Below, one piece after another: positions 43,994-52,710 of a DNA stretch of 57,576 nucleotides (position 1 is its first letter; the number at the start of each line of letters is the position of its first letter). Position numbers and translations under genes: made by a program. The stretch lies in assembly GCA_017625755.1 (NCBI GenBank), contig JAGAKG010000031.1:1-57576 (forward strand), read 5' to 3'. Source of the stretch: Clostridia bacterium (GTDB taxonomy: Bacteria > Bacillota > Clostridia > Oscillospirales > CAG-272). Below the pieces are notes generated by a model. The model saw only the letters and a list, made by a program, of their open reading frames with translations. It did no database searches and had not been told where the DNA came from.

Positions 43994-45901
43994 ATGTTAA
44001 CAAAAATCTGCTCGGAGGGAATATCCTCTCCGATTATAACCAAAACGGTAGACGGGAGAGATGTGTCGGAAAAGAGCGCGTTTCCCTCGGATAAAAGAAT
44101 AATATTTACGGTAAAGGCACCAAGACATCTGGGCGCGTCTGCGGTGGTAATGCGTATCAACTGCGACGGAGAGTGCGACCGAGATATTCCGCTTCGCTTT
44201 GAGGATACCTCGGAGGGGTGGGATACCTATACCGCGGAGCTTTTTCCCGCAGATGGGTGCGAGGACGGATACGAAGGACTGTTCTATTACGAGTTTCTCT
44301 TTCTTCGCGGAACAGACACTCTGTTTACCGATACTTATAACAATGTTGATTTTGAACTTTCGGGAAAATCGGGCGGAAGATTTCGCCTTCTGATATCCGA
44401 TAAAGGCTTTTCCACGCCCGAATGGTTCCGCGGAAGGGTTATGTACCACATATTCGTCGACCGCTTTTGCCGAGGCGAGGGCGAGGTCGCGAAGCGCGAC
44501 GACGCGGTGATGAATCCCGACTGGGAGAGAGGTATTCCGCAGTACCCAAAGCAGAATGGAGACAGATACACAAATAATATGTTCTTCGGCGGAAATCTCT
44601 GGGGGGTTATAGAAAAGCTTGATTATCTCGCTTCGCTCGGAGTGGGGGTAATCTACCTCAGTCCGATATTCAAGGCGTATTCAAATCATAAATACGATAC
44701 GGGAAATTACCTTGAGATAGACGGTATGTTCGGCGGAGAAGCCGCGTTTGATAAGCTTGTCGAGGAAGCGGGAAAGCGCGGTATGAAGATAATACTCGAC
44801 GGAGTTTTCAACCATACGGGTGACGACAGTATATATTTCGACAGATACGGCAAGTACGGCGGAGTCGGAGCGTATTCCGACCCATCTTCGCCCTTCTTCG
44901 GCTGGTATAAGTTCAAAAACTATCCCTCGGACTACGAATCCTGGTGGGGAATAGATATATTGCCCAAGCTCAACCATTCAAACGATACCTGCAGAGAGTT
45001 TTTTGTCGGACGCGACGGCGTTGTTCAGAAATATCTCGAAAAGGGAATTGGCGGCTGGCGTCTTGATGTTGCGGACGAGCTTTCCGACGAATTTCTCGAC
45101 GGCTTGCGTGAAACGGCAAAAGCGACCAATCCCGAAGCAATAATTATCGGAGAGGTATGGGAAAACGCGGCGGACAAGGTCGCGTACGGCAGACGGAGAA
45201 GATATTTCGGCGGCAGACAGCTTGACAGCGTTATGAACTACCCGCTAAAAAACGGCATAGTGGAATACCTCAGATACGGCGACGCAGAGATACTCGGAGA
45301 TACGCTCAAGGAGCTTTATTCTTCCTATCCCGAGAATGTTTGCCATAGCCTTATGAATATTCTCGGAACGCACGATACCGAGAGAATACTTTCCGTTCTG
45401 GGCTCGATATGCGATGAGAGCGTCTCGGGTGACGGACTCAGCAATGACGAGCTTGCAACAAAGAGAATGAACACAGACCAGAGAGCGGCGGCAGAAAAGC
45501 TGCTCAGAATGGCGGCGGTAATTCAGTATACCGTATTCGGAGTCCCGTCTGTTTTTTACGGTGACGAGGTAGGCGTTGAGGGATATCACGACCCCTTCTG
45601 CCGTATGCCATTCCCGTGGGGCAGAGAGGATACCGACCTGCTTGCGTTTTATCGCAGACTCGGTCAGATAAGGGCTGAAAATTCTGTTTTTGCCGACGGT
45701 TCCTTTAAGATAACCAACACCTGCGGCGGCTTCATTTCCTATTTGCGAGAAAAGAACGGTTGCTCGGTGAGGATTGCGGTTAACAGGTCTGAGGAGGATA
45801 TGAGCTTCCCGCTCGACGGAGAATATACAGAGCTGATATCGGGCGAGGATTTTGACGGCACGGTCAAGAGCAATACCGCCGTGATACTTCGCAGAAAATA
45901 A
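43994..45901 (+). CDS. GH13 glycoside hydrolase (amylase/neopullulanase type)
   Basis: This 635-residue alpha-glucan hydrolase has an N-terminal beta domain (about 1-130, CBM-like) and an intact GH13 barrel. The four regions are DGVFNHTGDD (near 269), GWRLDVADE with nucleophile Asp (near 357), IIGEVWENA with acid/base Glu (near 386) and LGTHDTER (near 457). A C-terminal beta domain ends the chain. No signal peptide is visible, so it acts on glycogen or maltodextrin inside the cell together with the phosphorylase. Its start has CGGAG six bases upstream, inside the tail of the preceding hairpin. Confidence 0.92.
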   Translation: MLTKICSEGISSPIITKTVDGRDVSEKSAFPSDKRIIFTVKAPRHLGASAVVMRINCDGECDRDIPLRFEDTSEGWDTYTAELFPADGCEDGYEGLFYYEFLFLRGTDTLFTDTYNNVDFELSGKSGGRFRLLISDKGFSTPEWFRGRVMYHIFVDRFCRGEGEVAKRDDAVMNPDWERGIPQYPKQNGDRYTNNMFFGGNLWGVIEKLDYLASLGVGVIYLSPIFKAYSNHKYDTGNYLEIDGMFGGEAAFDKLVEEAGKRGMKIILDGVFNHTGDDSIYFDRYGKYGGVGAYSDPSSPFFGWYKFKNYPSDYESWWGIDILPKLNHSNDTCREFFVGRDGVVQKYLEKGIGGWRLDVADELSDEFLDGLRETAKATNPEAIIIGEVWENAADKVAYGRRRRYFGGRQLDSVMNYPLKNGIVEYLRYGDAEILGDTLKELYSSYPENVCHSLMNILGTHDTERILSVLGSICDESVSGDGLSNDELATKRMNTDQRAAAEKLLRMAAVIQYTVFGVPSVFYGDEVGVEGYHDPFCRMPFPWGREDTDLLAFYRRLGQIRAENSVFADGSFKITNTCGGFISYLREKNGCSVRIAVNRSEEDMSFPLDGEYTELISGEDFDGTVKSNTAVILRRK

Positions 45902-45918
45902 TTTCGGGGGATTTATAT

Positions 45919-46254
45919 ATGGGACTCTTTAAAAGACTCACAAAAAGCAAAAATCCCGACAGCAAAAAATATCGTCGGGAGATGGCGGAAATGATTTGCG
46001 GTCAGCATATAAAATATGTTACCGAGCGTATCGACGATGTTGAAACGGTTATCGGTAAAAACGGCGGACTTAATATCCGCAACGGTGAATTTATAGTTTA
46101 CGCTTCCGCAGATGTGCTTTTCAGATGTCAGGTGGACGAGCTTCAGGCAAGCGAGCTTCTCTCAAAAGACGGAGTAGTCCTCACAGGACCCGACCTCGAG
46201 CATGGCGGAAAAATGCGCACAATAATCGCGTTTTATGTGTATTATAGGAAATAG
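45919..46254 (+). CDS. Small conserved protein of unknown function
   Basis: This 111-residue protein has a basic, possibly helical opening (MGLFKRLTKSKNPDSKKYRREM) and a beta-rich core with GGLNIRNGEFIVYASADVLFRC and VVLTGPDLEHGGKMRTIIAFYVYYRK. No known domain is recognised. It follows the GH13 gene by 17 bases with GGGGGA upstream and is the last gene of the glycogen operon. A regulatory or binding role is possible but not shown. Confidence 0.7.
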   Translation: MGLFKRLTKSKNPDSKKYRREMAEMICGQHIKYVTERIDDVETVIGKNGGLNIRNGEFIVYASADVLFRCQVDELQASELLSKDGVVLTGPDLEHGGKMRTIIAFYVYYRK

Positions 46255-46261
46255 GATTAAG

Positions 46262-46650
46262 GATAGCGTAGCGAAGAATCTCTCGGGAAAAACTTACTTT
46301 GTTTGTAGCCTACTCCGCCAGATTCTAACGCCTGACGGCGTTACCACGCTAAGGCGTGGTTCGACTGCGCAAACAATTCACAGGATTGTTTGCTCCGCTC
46401 AGAATGACACATAAATGTGTCGGCGGGGAAAAGTAGGGTGAATACAATAAAAATATCTCCCGTCGCGTAGGCACATAAACGCCAAGGCGTTTATACCGAG
46501 TTTGATTTCATCAAACATCGTGTGTCCGACGGGAGATTCCATTAAAAAGAAGCGTTGAATTTAGCTAAGCTATATTGCTTTGACCAAAACCTTTTGCTTT
46601 AAAAGGTTTTAAGGGAGCGCGAGGGGAACTTTCCTTAAAAGTCCCCCTCG
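46262..46650. repeat. Palindrome-rich intergenic repeat cluster (MITE/REP-like)
   Basis: About 390 bases without a gene hold many hairpins. TAACGCC/GGCGTTA lies near 46336-46352 and CCACGC/GCGTGG near 46357-46372. AACAAT/ATTGTT (about 46372-46392) and GACACA/TGTGTC (about 46406-46422) follow. A large branched structure begins with ATCTCCCGTCG at 46455 and closes with CGACGGGAGAT near 46537, with TAAACGCC/GGCGTTTA and GTTTGAT/ATCAAAC arms inside. A last stem GCGAGGGG/CCCCTCGC (about 46618-46650) lies beside the folC stop. On the minus strand both the large element and the last stem can serve as terminators of folT-folC. Confidence 0.6.
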
Positions 46651-46674
46651 CATATTCTTTTATTCTTTATATTT

Positions 46675-47946
46675 TCATATTTTCTCTAACTCTCTAATCA
46701 ACTCGGAATACATATAGAGCGAGCCAAGGCAGAGCAGGGGGACGGAATCGCGTTTTGCGGCAGCTATCGCAGTCCTGAGCGCCTCGCCGAGAGAAGTGAA
46801 TGCCTGGGAGGGGATTCCGTGCGCAGAGAGGACATCTGCGTATTCCGAGGCGTCAAGCGCACGCGGATTGTCAGGCGTGACGGTAAAGGCGCGGGAAGCA
46901 ACCGTCGCGAGGTCGCGAGCGATACAGTTGTAATCCTTGTCCTTCATAACTCCGCTGAGAACATAAACCTTGCTCTCTCCAAAATACGCCTTGATACTTT
47001 TCACAGCGGCGGCAATTCCCTCGGGGTTGTGCGCTCCGTCGTATATCACGAGCGGCTCGCTTGATATAACCTCAAATCGCGCGTGCCATACCGTCTGCTC
47101 AAGTCCCTTTCGGATAGCCGCGTCGGGAATGTCCATTCCCATACCGCCGAGTATTTCAACCGCGCTCAGCACATTTGCCGCGTTAAGCGGCTGATAAAGT
47201 CCGAGAAGCTTGATAAACAGGTTCTTTTTATCCCTGAAATCAAAGCTCGTGCCCGAAAGCGACGCGCGGATATTCTTTATCTCGCTTCTGCTTGTTACGA
47301 ACAACTCAGAGCCAATTTCCCTCGCATAATCCGAAATAACTCCGAGAGCTATATCGTCGTTGCCCCCGAAAAGAGCGGGGCAACCTTTTTTTATAATTCC
47401 CGCCTTCTCGTAGGCTATCTTCTCAACCGTGTCGCCAAGAAAAGCGGTGTGGTCAAGCGCGATTCCCGTAATTACCGAGAGAAGGGGAGACTCTATAATA
47501 TTCGTCGAATCAAGTCGACCGCCCATGCCCGTCTCGAGTATAACGACATCGCACCCCTTGCGTCTGAAATATTCAAACCCTATTGCGGTTATAAGCTCAA
47601 ATTCGGTAGGCTTTTCGAGCATCGAATCGGCAAACGGACGCACGAAGGAGGTCACCTCGGCAAGGTCATTGTCGGATATCGGCATACCGTCGAAGCAGAT
47701 CCTCTCGTTGAAAGATTTGATATACGGTGAGGTAAACAGTCCCGTCTTATATCCCGCGGAGCGGAGAATAGAGTCGAGCATAGCGCAAAAGGAGCCCTTT
47801 CCGTTAGTTCCTGCAACATGAATAAATTTCAGCTCCTTTTCGGGATTTCCGAGCATATCGCAGAGCGTAGATATTCTGTCAAGCCCGGGCTTACAGAAGC
47901 ACCAGCTTATAGAGTGTATATATTCTATCGATTCGGTAGCGTTCAT
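46675..47946 (-). CDS. folC: Folylpolyglutamate synthase / dihydrofolate synthase
   Basis: This enzyme of 423 residues adds glutamate to (dihydro)folates using ATP. The P-loop HVAGTNGKGSFCAML is near residues 45-59, the omega loop LFTSPYIKSFNERI near 73, and ETGMGGRLDSTNII near 140. The C-terminal domain has VIYDGAHNPEGI near 305. ATG at 47946 is preceded by AAAGGTGAG; a GTG nine bases upstream overlaps that site and was rejected. It lies downstream of the folate transporter gene folT behind one THF riboswitch. Confidence 0.95.
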   Translation of the reverse strand: MNATESIEYIHSISWCFCKPGLDRISTLCDMLGNPEKELKFIHVAGTNGKGSFCAMLDSILRSAGYKTGLFTSPYIKSFNERICFDGMPISDNDLAEVTSFVRPFADSMLEKPTEFELITAIGFEYFRRKGCDVVILETGMGGRLDSTNIIESPLLSVITGIALDHTAFLGDTVEKIAYEKAGIIKKGCPALFGGNDDIALGVISDYAREIGSELFVTSRSEIKNIRASLSGTSFDFRDKKNLFIKLLGLYQPLNAANVLSAVEILGGMGMDIPDAAIRKGLEQTVWHARFEVISSEPLVIYDGAHNPEGIAAAVKSIKAYFGESKVYVLSGVMKDKDYNCIARDLATVASRAFTVTPDNPRALDASEYADVLSAHGIPSQAFTSLGEALRTAIAAAKRDSVPLLCLGSLYMYSELIRELEKI

Positions 47947-47961
47947 TTTTCTCACCTTTCA

Positions 47962-48522
47962 TTAATCCTCAAGCATAAGGTCTATCTGTGAGTTGACCGC
48001 TCTGCTTCTGAGTATAGCGTAAATAATTATATATTCGAGTATACCGACGACAAGATAATTGAGAAGCCGCCAGAGCATAAGCTCATAAAGCGGAAGGTCG
48101 TACCACTTAGCCAGACCGAAGGTTTTTATTATTACCGAGCCCGAAATGTGCGCAAACGCAACTGAGAGTGATAGCCTTGCACCGAGGGGACTTTTCTTCA
48201 TAGCCGTTGCAACAAGCCCGCTCACGATACCGATAGTCGCCGCTCCAAGGGTGACGATAGGGTTAATGGCGTAGCCTACGAGCAGACACCCGACAAGGTC
48301 TGCGAGAATTCCGGTGATAGCTCCGAGAATAGGGCCGAAAAGCACTCCCGAGAGTATTATCGGAAGATTTTCAAAGCTGAATCGGAGTATCTGCCCCATG
48401 GGTATCGCAAGATATTTTCCGCAGACGATACTGAGCGAGGCGAAGAGAGCGGCGCAGGCGAGCGCCTTGAGATTTTTGAGAACCGCGATAGACCGCGGCA
48501 GTCTGTTTGAGCTTTTTGACAT
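47962..48522 (-). CDS. folT: Folate ECF transporter, S component
   Basis: This 186-residue membrane protein with about six helices has the folate-type S component features, for example ALCAALFASLSIVCGKYLAIPMG-type opening near 24-46 and RFSFENLPIILSGVLFGPILGAITGILADLVGCLL near 47-82. It binds folate outside and works with a shared ECF energy module (EcfT, EcfA/A') encoded elsewhere. The THF riboswitch upstream and folC downstream confirm the substrate. AAAGGAGG lies eight bases before ATG. Confidence 0.93.
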   Translation of the reverse strand: MSKSSNRLPRSIAVLKNLKALACAALFASLSIVCGKYLAIPMGQILRFSFENLPIILSGVLFGPILGAITGILADLVGCLLVGYAINPIVTLGAATIGIVSGLVATAMKKSPLGARLSLSVAFAHISGSVIIKTFGLAKWYDLPLYELMLWRLLNYLVVGILEYIIIYAILRSRAVNSQIDLMLED

Positions 48523-48555
48523 AAAAAATACCTCCTTTTCCTCAACTGCATATGG

Positions 48556-48702
48556 CTAAGGAGAAAGAAGGAGAATATCCGACCTTATGCCGTATGAAGC
48601 GGGATGCAGAATACAAACCGCAAACGAATGACCGTTTTTCGTCCTCGCGGCAACTCCCCGTCCGCAAAGCACTTCACGCCTGTATTCTTACTCTTCTACA
48701 CG
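48556..48702 (-). promoter_or_regulatory. THF riboswitch and SD-sequestering expression platform
   Basis: Read on the minus strand, the leader holds the hallmarks of the tetrahydrofolate riboswitch: GAAGAGTAAG, then GGCGTGAAGTG, GGGGAGTTGCC, an internal GACGAAAAACG stretch and near the 3' end TGCATCCCGCTTC closing P1. The aptamer spans about 48594-48700. Downstream, TCTCCTTCTTTCTCC (about 48559-48577) can pair with the folT ribosome binding region GAGGAAAAGGAG, followed by a T-rich run. This allows folate to hide the start signal or stop transcription. Confidence 0.85.
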
Positions 48703-48733
48703 AATTTTATGTGAGAGGTGTCTCACGGAATAT

Positions 48734-48761
48734 ATTATAGCACAAAAAACGCGCTTGTCAA
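48734..48761 (-). promoter_or_regulatory. Promoter of the folT-folC operon
   Basis: On the minus strand TTGACA (48756-48761) and TATAAT (48734-48739) are 16 bases apart. The THF aptamer starts about 30 bases after the -10. Confidence 0.88.
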
Positions 48762-48800
48762 TAGAACTTGAAAATAAAATTGTCTTTTTTTGGGAGCTTA

Positions 48801-48829
48801 TTGCAGAATGGGACTATTTGTGGTATAAT
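48801..48829 (+). promoter_or_regulatory. Promoter of the tandem esterase genes
   Basis: TTGCAG (48801-48806) and TATAAT (48824-48829) are 17 bases apart. AAAGGAG (48842-48848) and the first esterase start follow. Confidence 0.8.
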
Positions 48830-48855
48830 TAGAAAAATAACAAAAGGAGTCTCAA

Positions 48856-49680
48856 ATGATATACGAAACGATACAGCTCAGTGAAAAATATCCCGATTGT
48901 ACCCTCACATCCTATGTCTGCGATAAATCGCTTCCGATAGCCCCAAGGCGCGCGGTGATAGTCTGCCCCGGTGGCGGATACGGACAGATAGTGGCGCACG
49001 AGAGCGAGGTTATAGTCAGAAAATATTTCGGAGCGGAGATGAATGTCTATCTGCTTCGATACTCGGTAGGAGAGAACGCCGCGAATTTCGCCCCTATAAT
49101 CGAAGCGGCGCTCGCCGTAAAATATGTCAGAGAACACGCCGAGGAGCATAATACCGATCCCGATAAAATCTTTATCAGCGGCTTTTCCGCGGGCGGACAC
49201 CTTGCGGCGGCGTGCGGAATACTCTGGAACAGCGCGCCCGTCAGAGCGGCGCTTGGAATTGACGCGGGAGAAGCCCCCGAGGGCATTAACCGCCCGAACG
49301 GTATGATACTTTCCTATCCCGTTATAACCTCGGGTAAATACGGACATCTCGGCTCGTTTAAACGGCTTACGGGTAAAGAAAACCCCACCGAGGAAGAAAT
49401 GAAGCCATTTTCTCTCGAGCATCATATCGACGAAACGACACCGCCCGTCTTTGTCTGGCATACCTTTGCGGACAATGTCGTACACATAAAAAACTCTATT
49501 ATACTGATAGACGCTCTCACCGACCACGGAATACCGTTCGAGGCACATATATACCCCGAGGGTATACACGGACTTTCCCTTGGAACGGTTGCCTCAAGTG
49601 CTAATCGTCCACAAAAGGTGCTCGAGCACATACAAACTTGGATGGAACTTTCTATTCGTTGGATAAATAATACCAAATAG
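48856..49680 (+). CDS. Alpha/beta hydrolase (acetylesterase-like), copy 1
   Basis: This 274-residue serine hydrolase resembles acetyl xylan esterase/BD-FAE type enzymes. The oxyanion-hole strand VIVCPGGGYGQIVAHE is near residue 35, the nucleophile Ser in FISGFSAGGHLAA near 105, the Asp in FVWHTFADNVVHI near 204, and the His in YPEGIHGLSLG near 235. No signal peptide is visible, so it should act in the cytoplasm on acylated sugars. It is followed 12 bases later by a close copy; together they form a two-gene operon. Confidence 0.88.
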   Translation: MIYETIQLSEKYPDCTLTSYVCDKSLPIAPRRAVIVCPGGGYGQIVAHESEVIVRKYFGAEMNVYLLRYSVGENAANFAPIIEAALAVKYVREHAEEHNTDPDKIFISGFSAGGHLAAACGILWNSAPVRAALGIDAGEAPEGINRPNGMILSYPVITSGKYGHLGSFKRLTGKENPTEEEMKPFSLEHHIDETTPPVFVWHTFADNVVHIKNSIILIDALTDHGIPFEAHIYPEGIHGLSLGTVASSANRPQKVLEHIQTWMELSIRWINNTK

Positions 49681-49692
49681 AGGGAGAATGAT

Positions 49693-50514
49693 ATGTTACA
49701 CGAAAAGATAAAGCTCAGTGAAAAATACCCGAATTGCACACTTACCACTTATGTTTGCGACGGCGCGACCAAAATAGCGCCAAGACCCGCAATGATAGTC
49801 TGTCCCGGGGGCGGCTACCGTATACTTGCGCCCCACGAGGGAGAGCCTGTGGTAAGACAGTACCTTGCGGCGGAAATGAATGTATACCTTCTTGAATACA
49901 CGCTTAATGAGGAAGCAGCAGACTTCGCCCCTCTGATTCAGGCGGCGCTTGCGGTAAAGTATGTCAGGGAACACGCAAAGGAGCATAACACAAATCCCGA
50001 TAAAATATTTATCGGAGGATTTTCCGCGGGCGGACACCTTGCGGCATCCTGCGGAATACTCTGGAACAGCGCGCCCGTCAGAGCCGCTCTCGGCATTGAT
50101 GATGGCAAGGCTCCCGAGGGTATCAACCGTCCGAACGGAATGGTGCTTTGCTATCCCGTTATCTCAGGCGGTCAGTACGGACACCTCGGTTCATTCAAGA
50201 AGCTTACGGGTAAAGAGAACCCTACCGCGGAGGATATTGAGCCTTTCTCGCTCGAGCTTCATGTCGACTCAACTACTCCCCCCGCGTTTATATGGCATAC
50301 CACCACGGACCGTTCTGTTCCGATACAGAACTCTATTCTGCTTATGAACGCGCTTGCGGCGAATAAGATTCTCTTTGAAGCGCACATTTATCCCTCGGGC
50401 GTACACGGCGCGTCCCTCGGTACAGTAGAGACGAGCGAGGGCATATCCGATAGAATAATTGAGCATGCCACAACCTGGATGCCGCTCTGCGTAAAGTGGA
50501 TAAAAACGGTATAA
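49693..50514 (+). CDS. Alpha/beta hydrolase (acetylesterase-like), copy 2
   Basis: This 273-residue paralogue of the preceding gene has the same catalytic Ser (GFSAGGH), Asp in WHTTTDRSVPI and His in YPSGVHGASLG. Long identical stretches, such as CGILWNSAPVRAALGID and EGINRPNGM, show that the pair arose by a recent tandem duplication. The divergence lies mainly in the first 60 residues and near the Asp loop, where substrate specificity may differ. A terminator follows. Confidence 0.88.
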   Translation: MLHEKIKLSEKYPNCTLTTYVCDGATKIAPRPAMIVCPGGGYRILAPHEGEPVVRQYLAAEMNVYLLEYTLNEEAADFAPLIQAALAVKYVREHAKEHNTNPDKIFIGGFSAGGHLAASCGILWNSAPVRAALGIDDGKAPEGINRPNGMVLCYPVISGGQYGHLGSFKKLTGKENPTAEDIEPFSLELHVDSTTPPAFIWHTTTDRSVPIQNSILLMNALAANKILFEAHIYPSGVHGASLGTVETSEGISDRIIEHATTWMPLCVKWIKTV

Positions 50515-50517
50515 TAT

Positions 50518-50549
50518 AAAAAGCGTGTCAAAAATACGACACGCTTTTT
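50518..50549. terminator. Bidirectional terminator
   Basis: AAAAAGCGTGTC / GACACGCTTTTT (12-base stem) with an eight-base loop ends the esterase operon and the convergent homoserine dehydrogenase gene. Confidence 0.92.
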
Positions 50550-50558
50550 ATATGCTTT

Positions 50559-51749
50559 TTATATCACTCTGAATACCGAAAGGATAGCGTCTGCGTTTGA
50601 TGTCTTGATTTTCTCGACCTCTGTCTCGGTCATCTCGTCGGTGAGATACGCGAAGGCTCCGTCGAGTGTAACAAACTGCTTGACGCAGGGAAGCTCAAGC
50701 TTTGCGGAGGTAATAAATACTCTCTTGCAGGAGAACTCGCTGAAGTCGGCAAGGTCGCAATCCTTCGCTTCTTCCCAAGCGATGACCTTCTGCTCTGCGT
50801 CTCTGTGAGCTATAACATCTATAATGTCGGCAACGACGGCGCTCGCCGTGGGAAGCTTGCCCGCACCGGGGCCGTAGAACATAACCTCTCCGACCATATT
50901 CGCGTCAATGAGTATGCCGTTGAAAACATCGTCTATTCTCGAGAGCGGATTTGACTTAGGTACCATACAGGGAGAGACGAGAGCGCAAAGACCGTCTGCG
51001 GTGATACGCGCCTGACCGATAAGCTTTATCGAGCAGCCTATTGCTTCCGCAATCTTTGTGTCAAGCAGGGAGATAGCGGTGATACCCTCGGTGTATATCG
51101 ACTTTGGAGAGATAAGCTTGCCCGAAGCGAGAGCCGCGAGAATAACTATCTTTCTTGCCGCGTCGATACCGTCAACATCCGCAGAGGGATTTGCCTCGGC
51201 ATATCCCAGCTTCTGCGCTTCGGCGAGCGCGTCGGCAAAGGAAGCTCCCTCATCGCGCATCTTGGTGAGAATATAGTTTGTGGTTCCGTTGAGGATACCG
51301 CATATCTTTGTTATCTTGTTCGACGCGAGGTCGTTTATCATAGGACGGATAACGGGAATACCGCCACCTACGCTCGCCTCAAAAAGATATCTTACGCCGT
51401 GAGCCGCCGCGATAGAGCAAAGCTCAACGCCGAAATTCGATACGACCTCCTTGTTAGAGGTGATGACATGCTTTCCCGCCTCAAGACAAGCCTTTGAAAA
51501 ATCGTACGCGGGGTGAGAGCCGCCCATCATCTCAGCGACAACGGTGACCTCGTCGTCGTTAAGAATATCGTTGAAATCGTGCGTCACAAGCTCTGCAAAG
51601 GGGCTGTCGGGAAAATCTCTGAGGTCGAGAATATATTTAATGCTGTATTCGCAGCCAAGACGCTCCTCAATGATTTTTTTGTTTTCGGTAAGGACCTCTG
51701 CGGTTCCGCTACCGACCACACCGAATCCCAGAATAGCTATTTTTACCAT
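50559..51749 (-). CDS. hom: Homoserine dehydrogenase
   Basis: This 396-residue enzyme reduces aspartate semialdehyde to homoserine. The nucleotide motif ILGFGVVGSG is at residues 5-14; VITSNKEVVS (catalytic-site Lys) near 95, EASVGGGIPVIRP near 128, GILNGTTNYIL near 155 and EANPSADVDGIDAARK near 188 are all intact. The chain is shorter than the about 430 residues of enzymes with a full ACT domain. The C-terminal 65 residues look like a trimmed or divergent ACT-like end, so threonine feedback may be weak or absent. Confidence 0.94.
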   Translation of the reverse strand: MVKIAILGFGVVGSGTAEVLTENKKIIEERLGCEYSIKYILDLRDFPDSPFAELVTHDFNDILNDDEVTVVAEMMGGSHPAYDFSKACLEAGKHVITSNKEVVSNFGVELCSIAAAHGVRYLFEASVGGGIPVIRPMINDLASNKITKICGILNGTTNYILTKMRDEGASFADALAEAQKLGYAEANPSADVDGIDAARKIVILAALASGKLISPKSIYTEGITAISLLDTKIAEAIGCSIKLIGQARITADGLCALVSPCMVPKSNPLSRIDDVFNGILIDANMVGEVMFYGPGAGKLPTASAVVADIIDVIAHRDAEQKVIAWEEAKDCDLADFSEFSCKRVFITSAKLELPCVKQFVTLDGAFAYLTDEMTETEVEKIKTSNADAILSVFRVI

Positions 51750-51793
51750 AGTTTTGTACCGTTCCTTAGGAAAAAGTTTTGATTAATAGATAT

Positions 51794-51822
51794 ATAATAC
51801 CACATTTCCGCACAAAATGCAA
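51794..51822 (-). promoter_or_regulatory. Promoter of hom
   Basis: On the minus strand TTGCAT (51817-51822) and TATTAT (51794-51799) are 17 bases apart, divergent from the promoter of the DUF4364 gene. Confidence 0.7.
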
Positions 51823-51829
51823 ATATATA

Positions 51830-51858
51830 TTGAAAATTTTTTCAAAATATGATAGAAT
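51830..51858 (+). promoter_or_regulatory. Promoter of the DUF4364 gene
   Basis: TTGAAA (51830-51835) and TAGAAT (51853-51858) are 17 bases apart. Confidence 0.7.
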
Positions 51859-51915
51859 ATTCAAGCAGAAGTGTGTTTGAATATATAAAACGGTATCACG
51901 GAAAGGAAATTATAT

Positions 51916-52461
51916 ATGGCATCACCAATAGGAAGCACGAGAAATGTGAAGATATTTGTACTGTATCTTCTTGAAAATATCAATTATCCGCTCGATTTTA
52001 TCACGATAAACGATATAGTTATGCAGACCGACTATGTTATGTATCTTGATTTTGCCGAGGGATTTGGCGAGATGCTCGACGGCGGTCTGATAGAGAGCGT
52101 TGATGTGGACGGGGAAACACTTTATGTTGTGACCGAAAAGGGAAAGTGTGTGGCGAGAGAGCTTAACGGAGATATCCTCTCCACGATTCTCGACCAGAGT
52201 CTTGCGAGAGCACTCAGATACCTCGATTTCAAAAAGAGGGGGATAACTATCAAGTGCGATATAAACGCAGTCGAGGGCGGTAAATATGAAATAAGCTGCT
52301 CCTTTACCGAGAACGGAAAAATAATATTTTTCCAGTCGCTCACGGTGGATACACTCGACAGAGCGCAGAGAATGAAAAACAACTTTTACGAGCGCCCTGA
52401 GGCTATTTACCGCGGAGTTTTGGCACTTATGGCGGGAAATGTCAATTATTTGTTCGATTGA
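51916..52461 (+). CDS. DUF4364 family protein
   Basis: This 181-residue protein is of the DUF4364 family, which is confined mostly to clostridia. The N-terminal half has a winged-helix look (IFVLYLLENINYPLDFITINDIVMQTDYVMY, then GEMLDGGLIESVDVDGETLYVVTEKGK). The C-terminal half is beta-rich with a conserved FYERPEAIYRGVLALM-type end. A role in transcription is possible but unproven. Single gene with AAAGGAA before ATG. Confidence 0.85.
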   Translation: MASPIGSTRNVKIFVLYLLENINYPLDFITINDIVMQTDYVMYLDFAEGFGEMLDGGLIESVDVDGETLYVVTEKGKCVARELNGDILSTILDQSLARALRYLDFKKRGITIKCDINAVEGGKYEISCSFTENGKIIFFQSLTVDTLDRAQRMKNNFYERPEAIYRGVLALMAGNVNYLFD

Positions 52462-52625
52462 GCCTATGTGAAAATAAACAAACTTTTTACCTCAAAATAT
52501 CGGATATATAAAAAAACTCTTTCGCATTGCAAAAAAATCACAAAATGACCACGATTGATTTGTGAAAAATGCTTCATAAAAAACATTTTAGTCGATTTTC
52601 GACAAAATTATTTTAAAATTACCTC

Positions 52626-52653
52626 TTGACATTATACAAATTAATGGTATAAT
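52626..52653 (+). promoter_or_regulatory. Promoter of the sigma factor gene
   Basis: TTGACA (52626-52631) and TATAAT (52648-52653) are 16 bases apart. The preceding AT-rich 150 bases hold nothing else recognisable. Confidence 0.85.
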
Positions 52654-52710
52654 TAAATGTAATGAATAATATAGATGTAAAAAACTGTCTTATCTCGGTG
52701 AGGATAAAGA

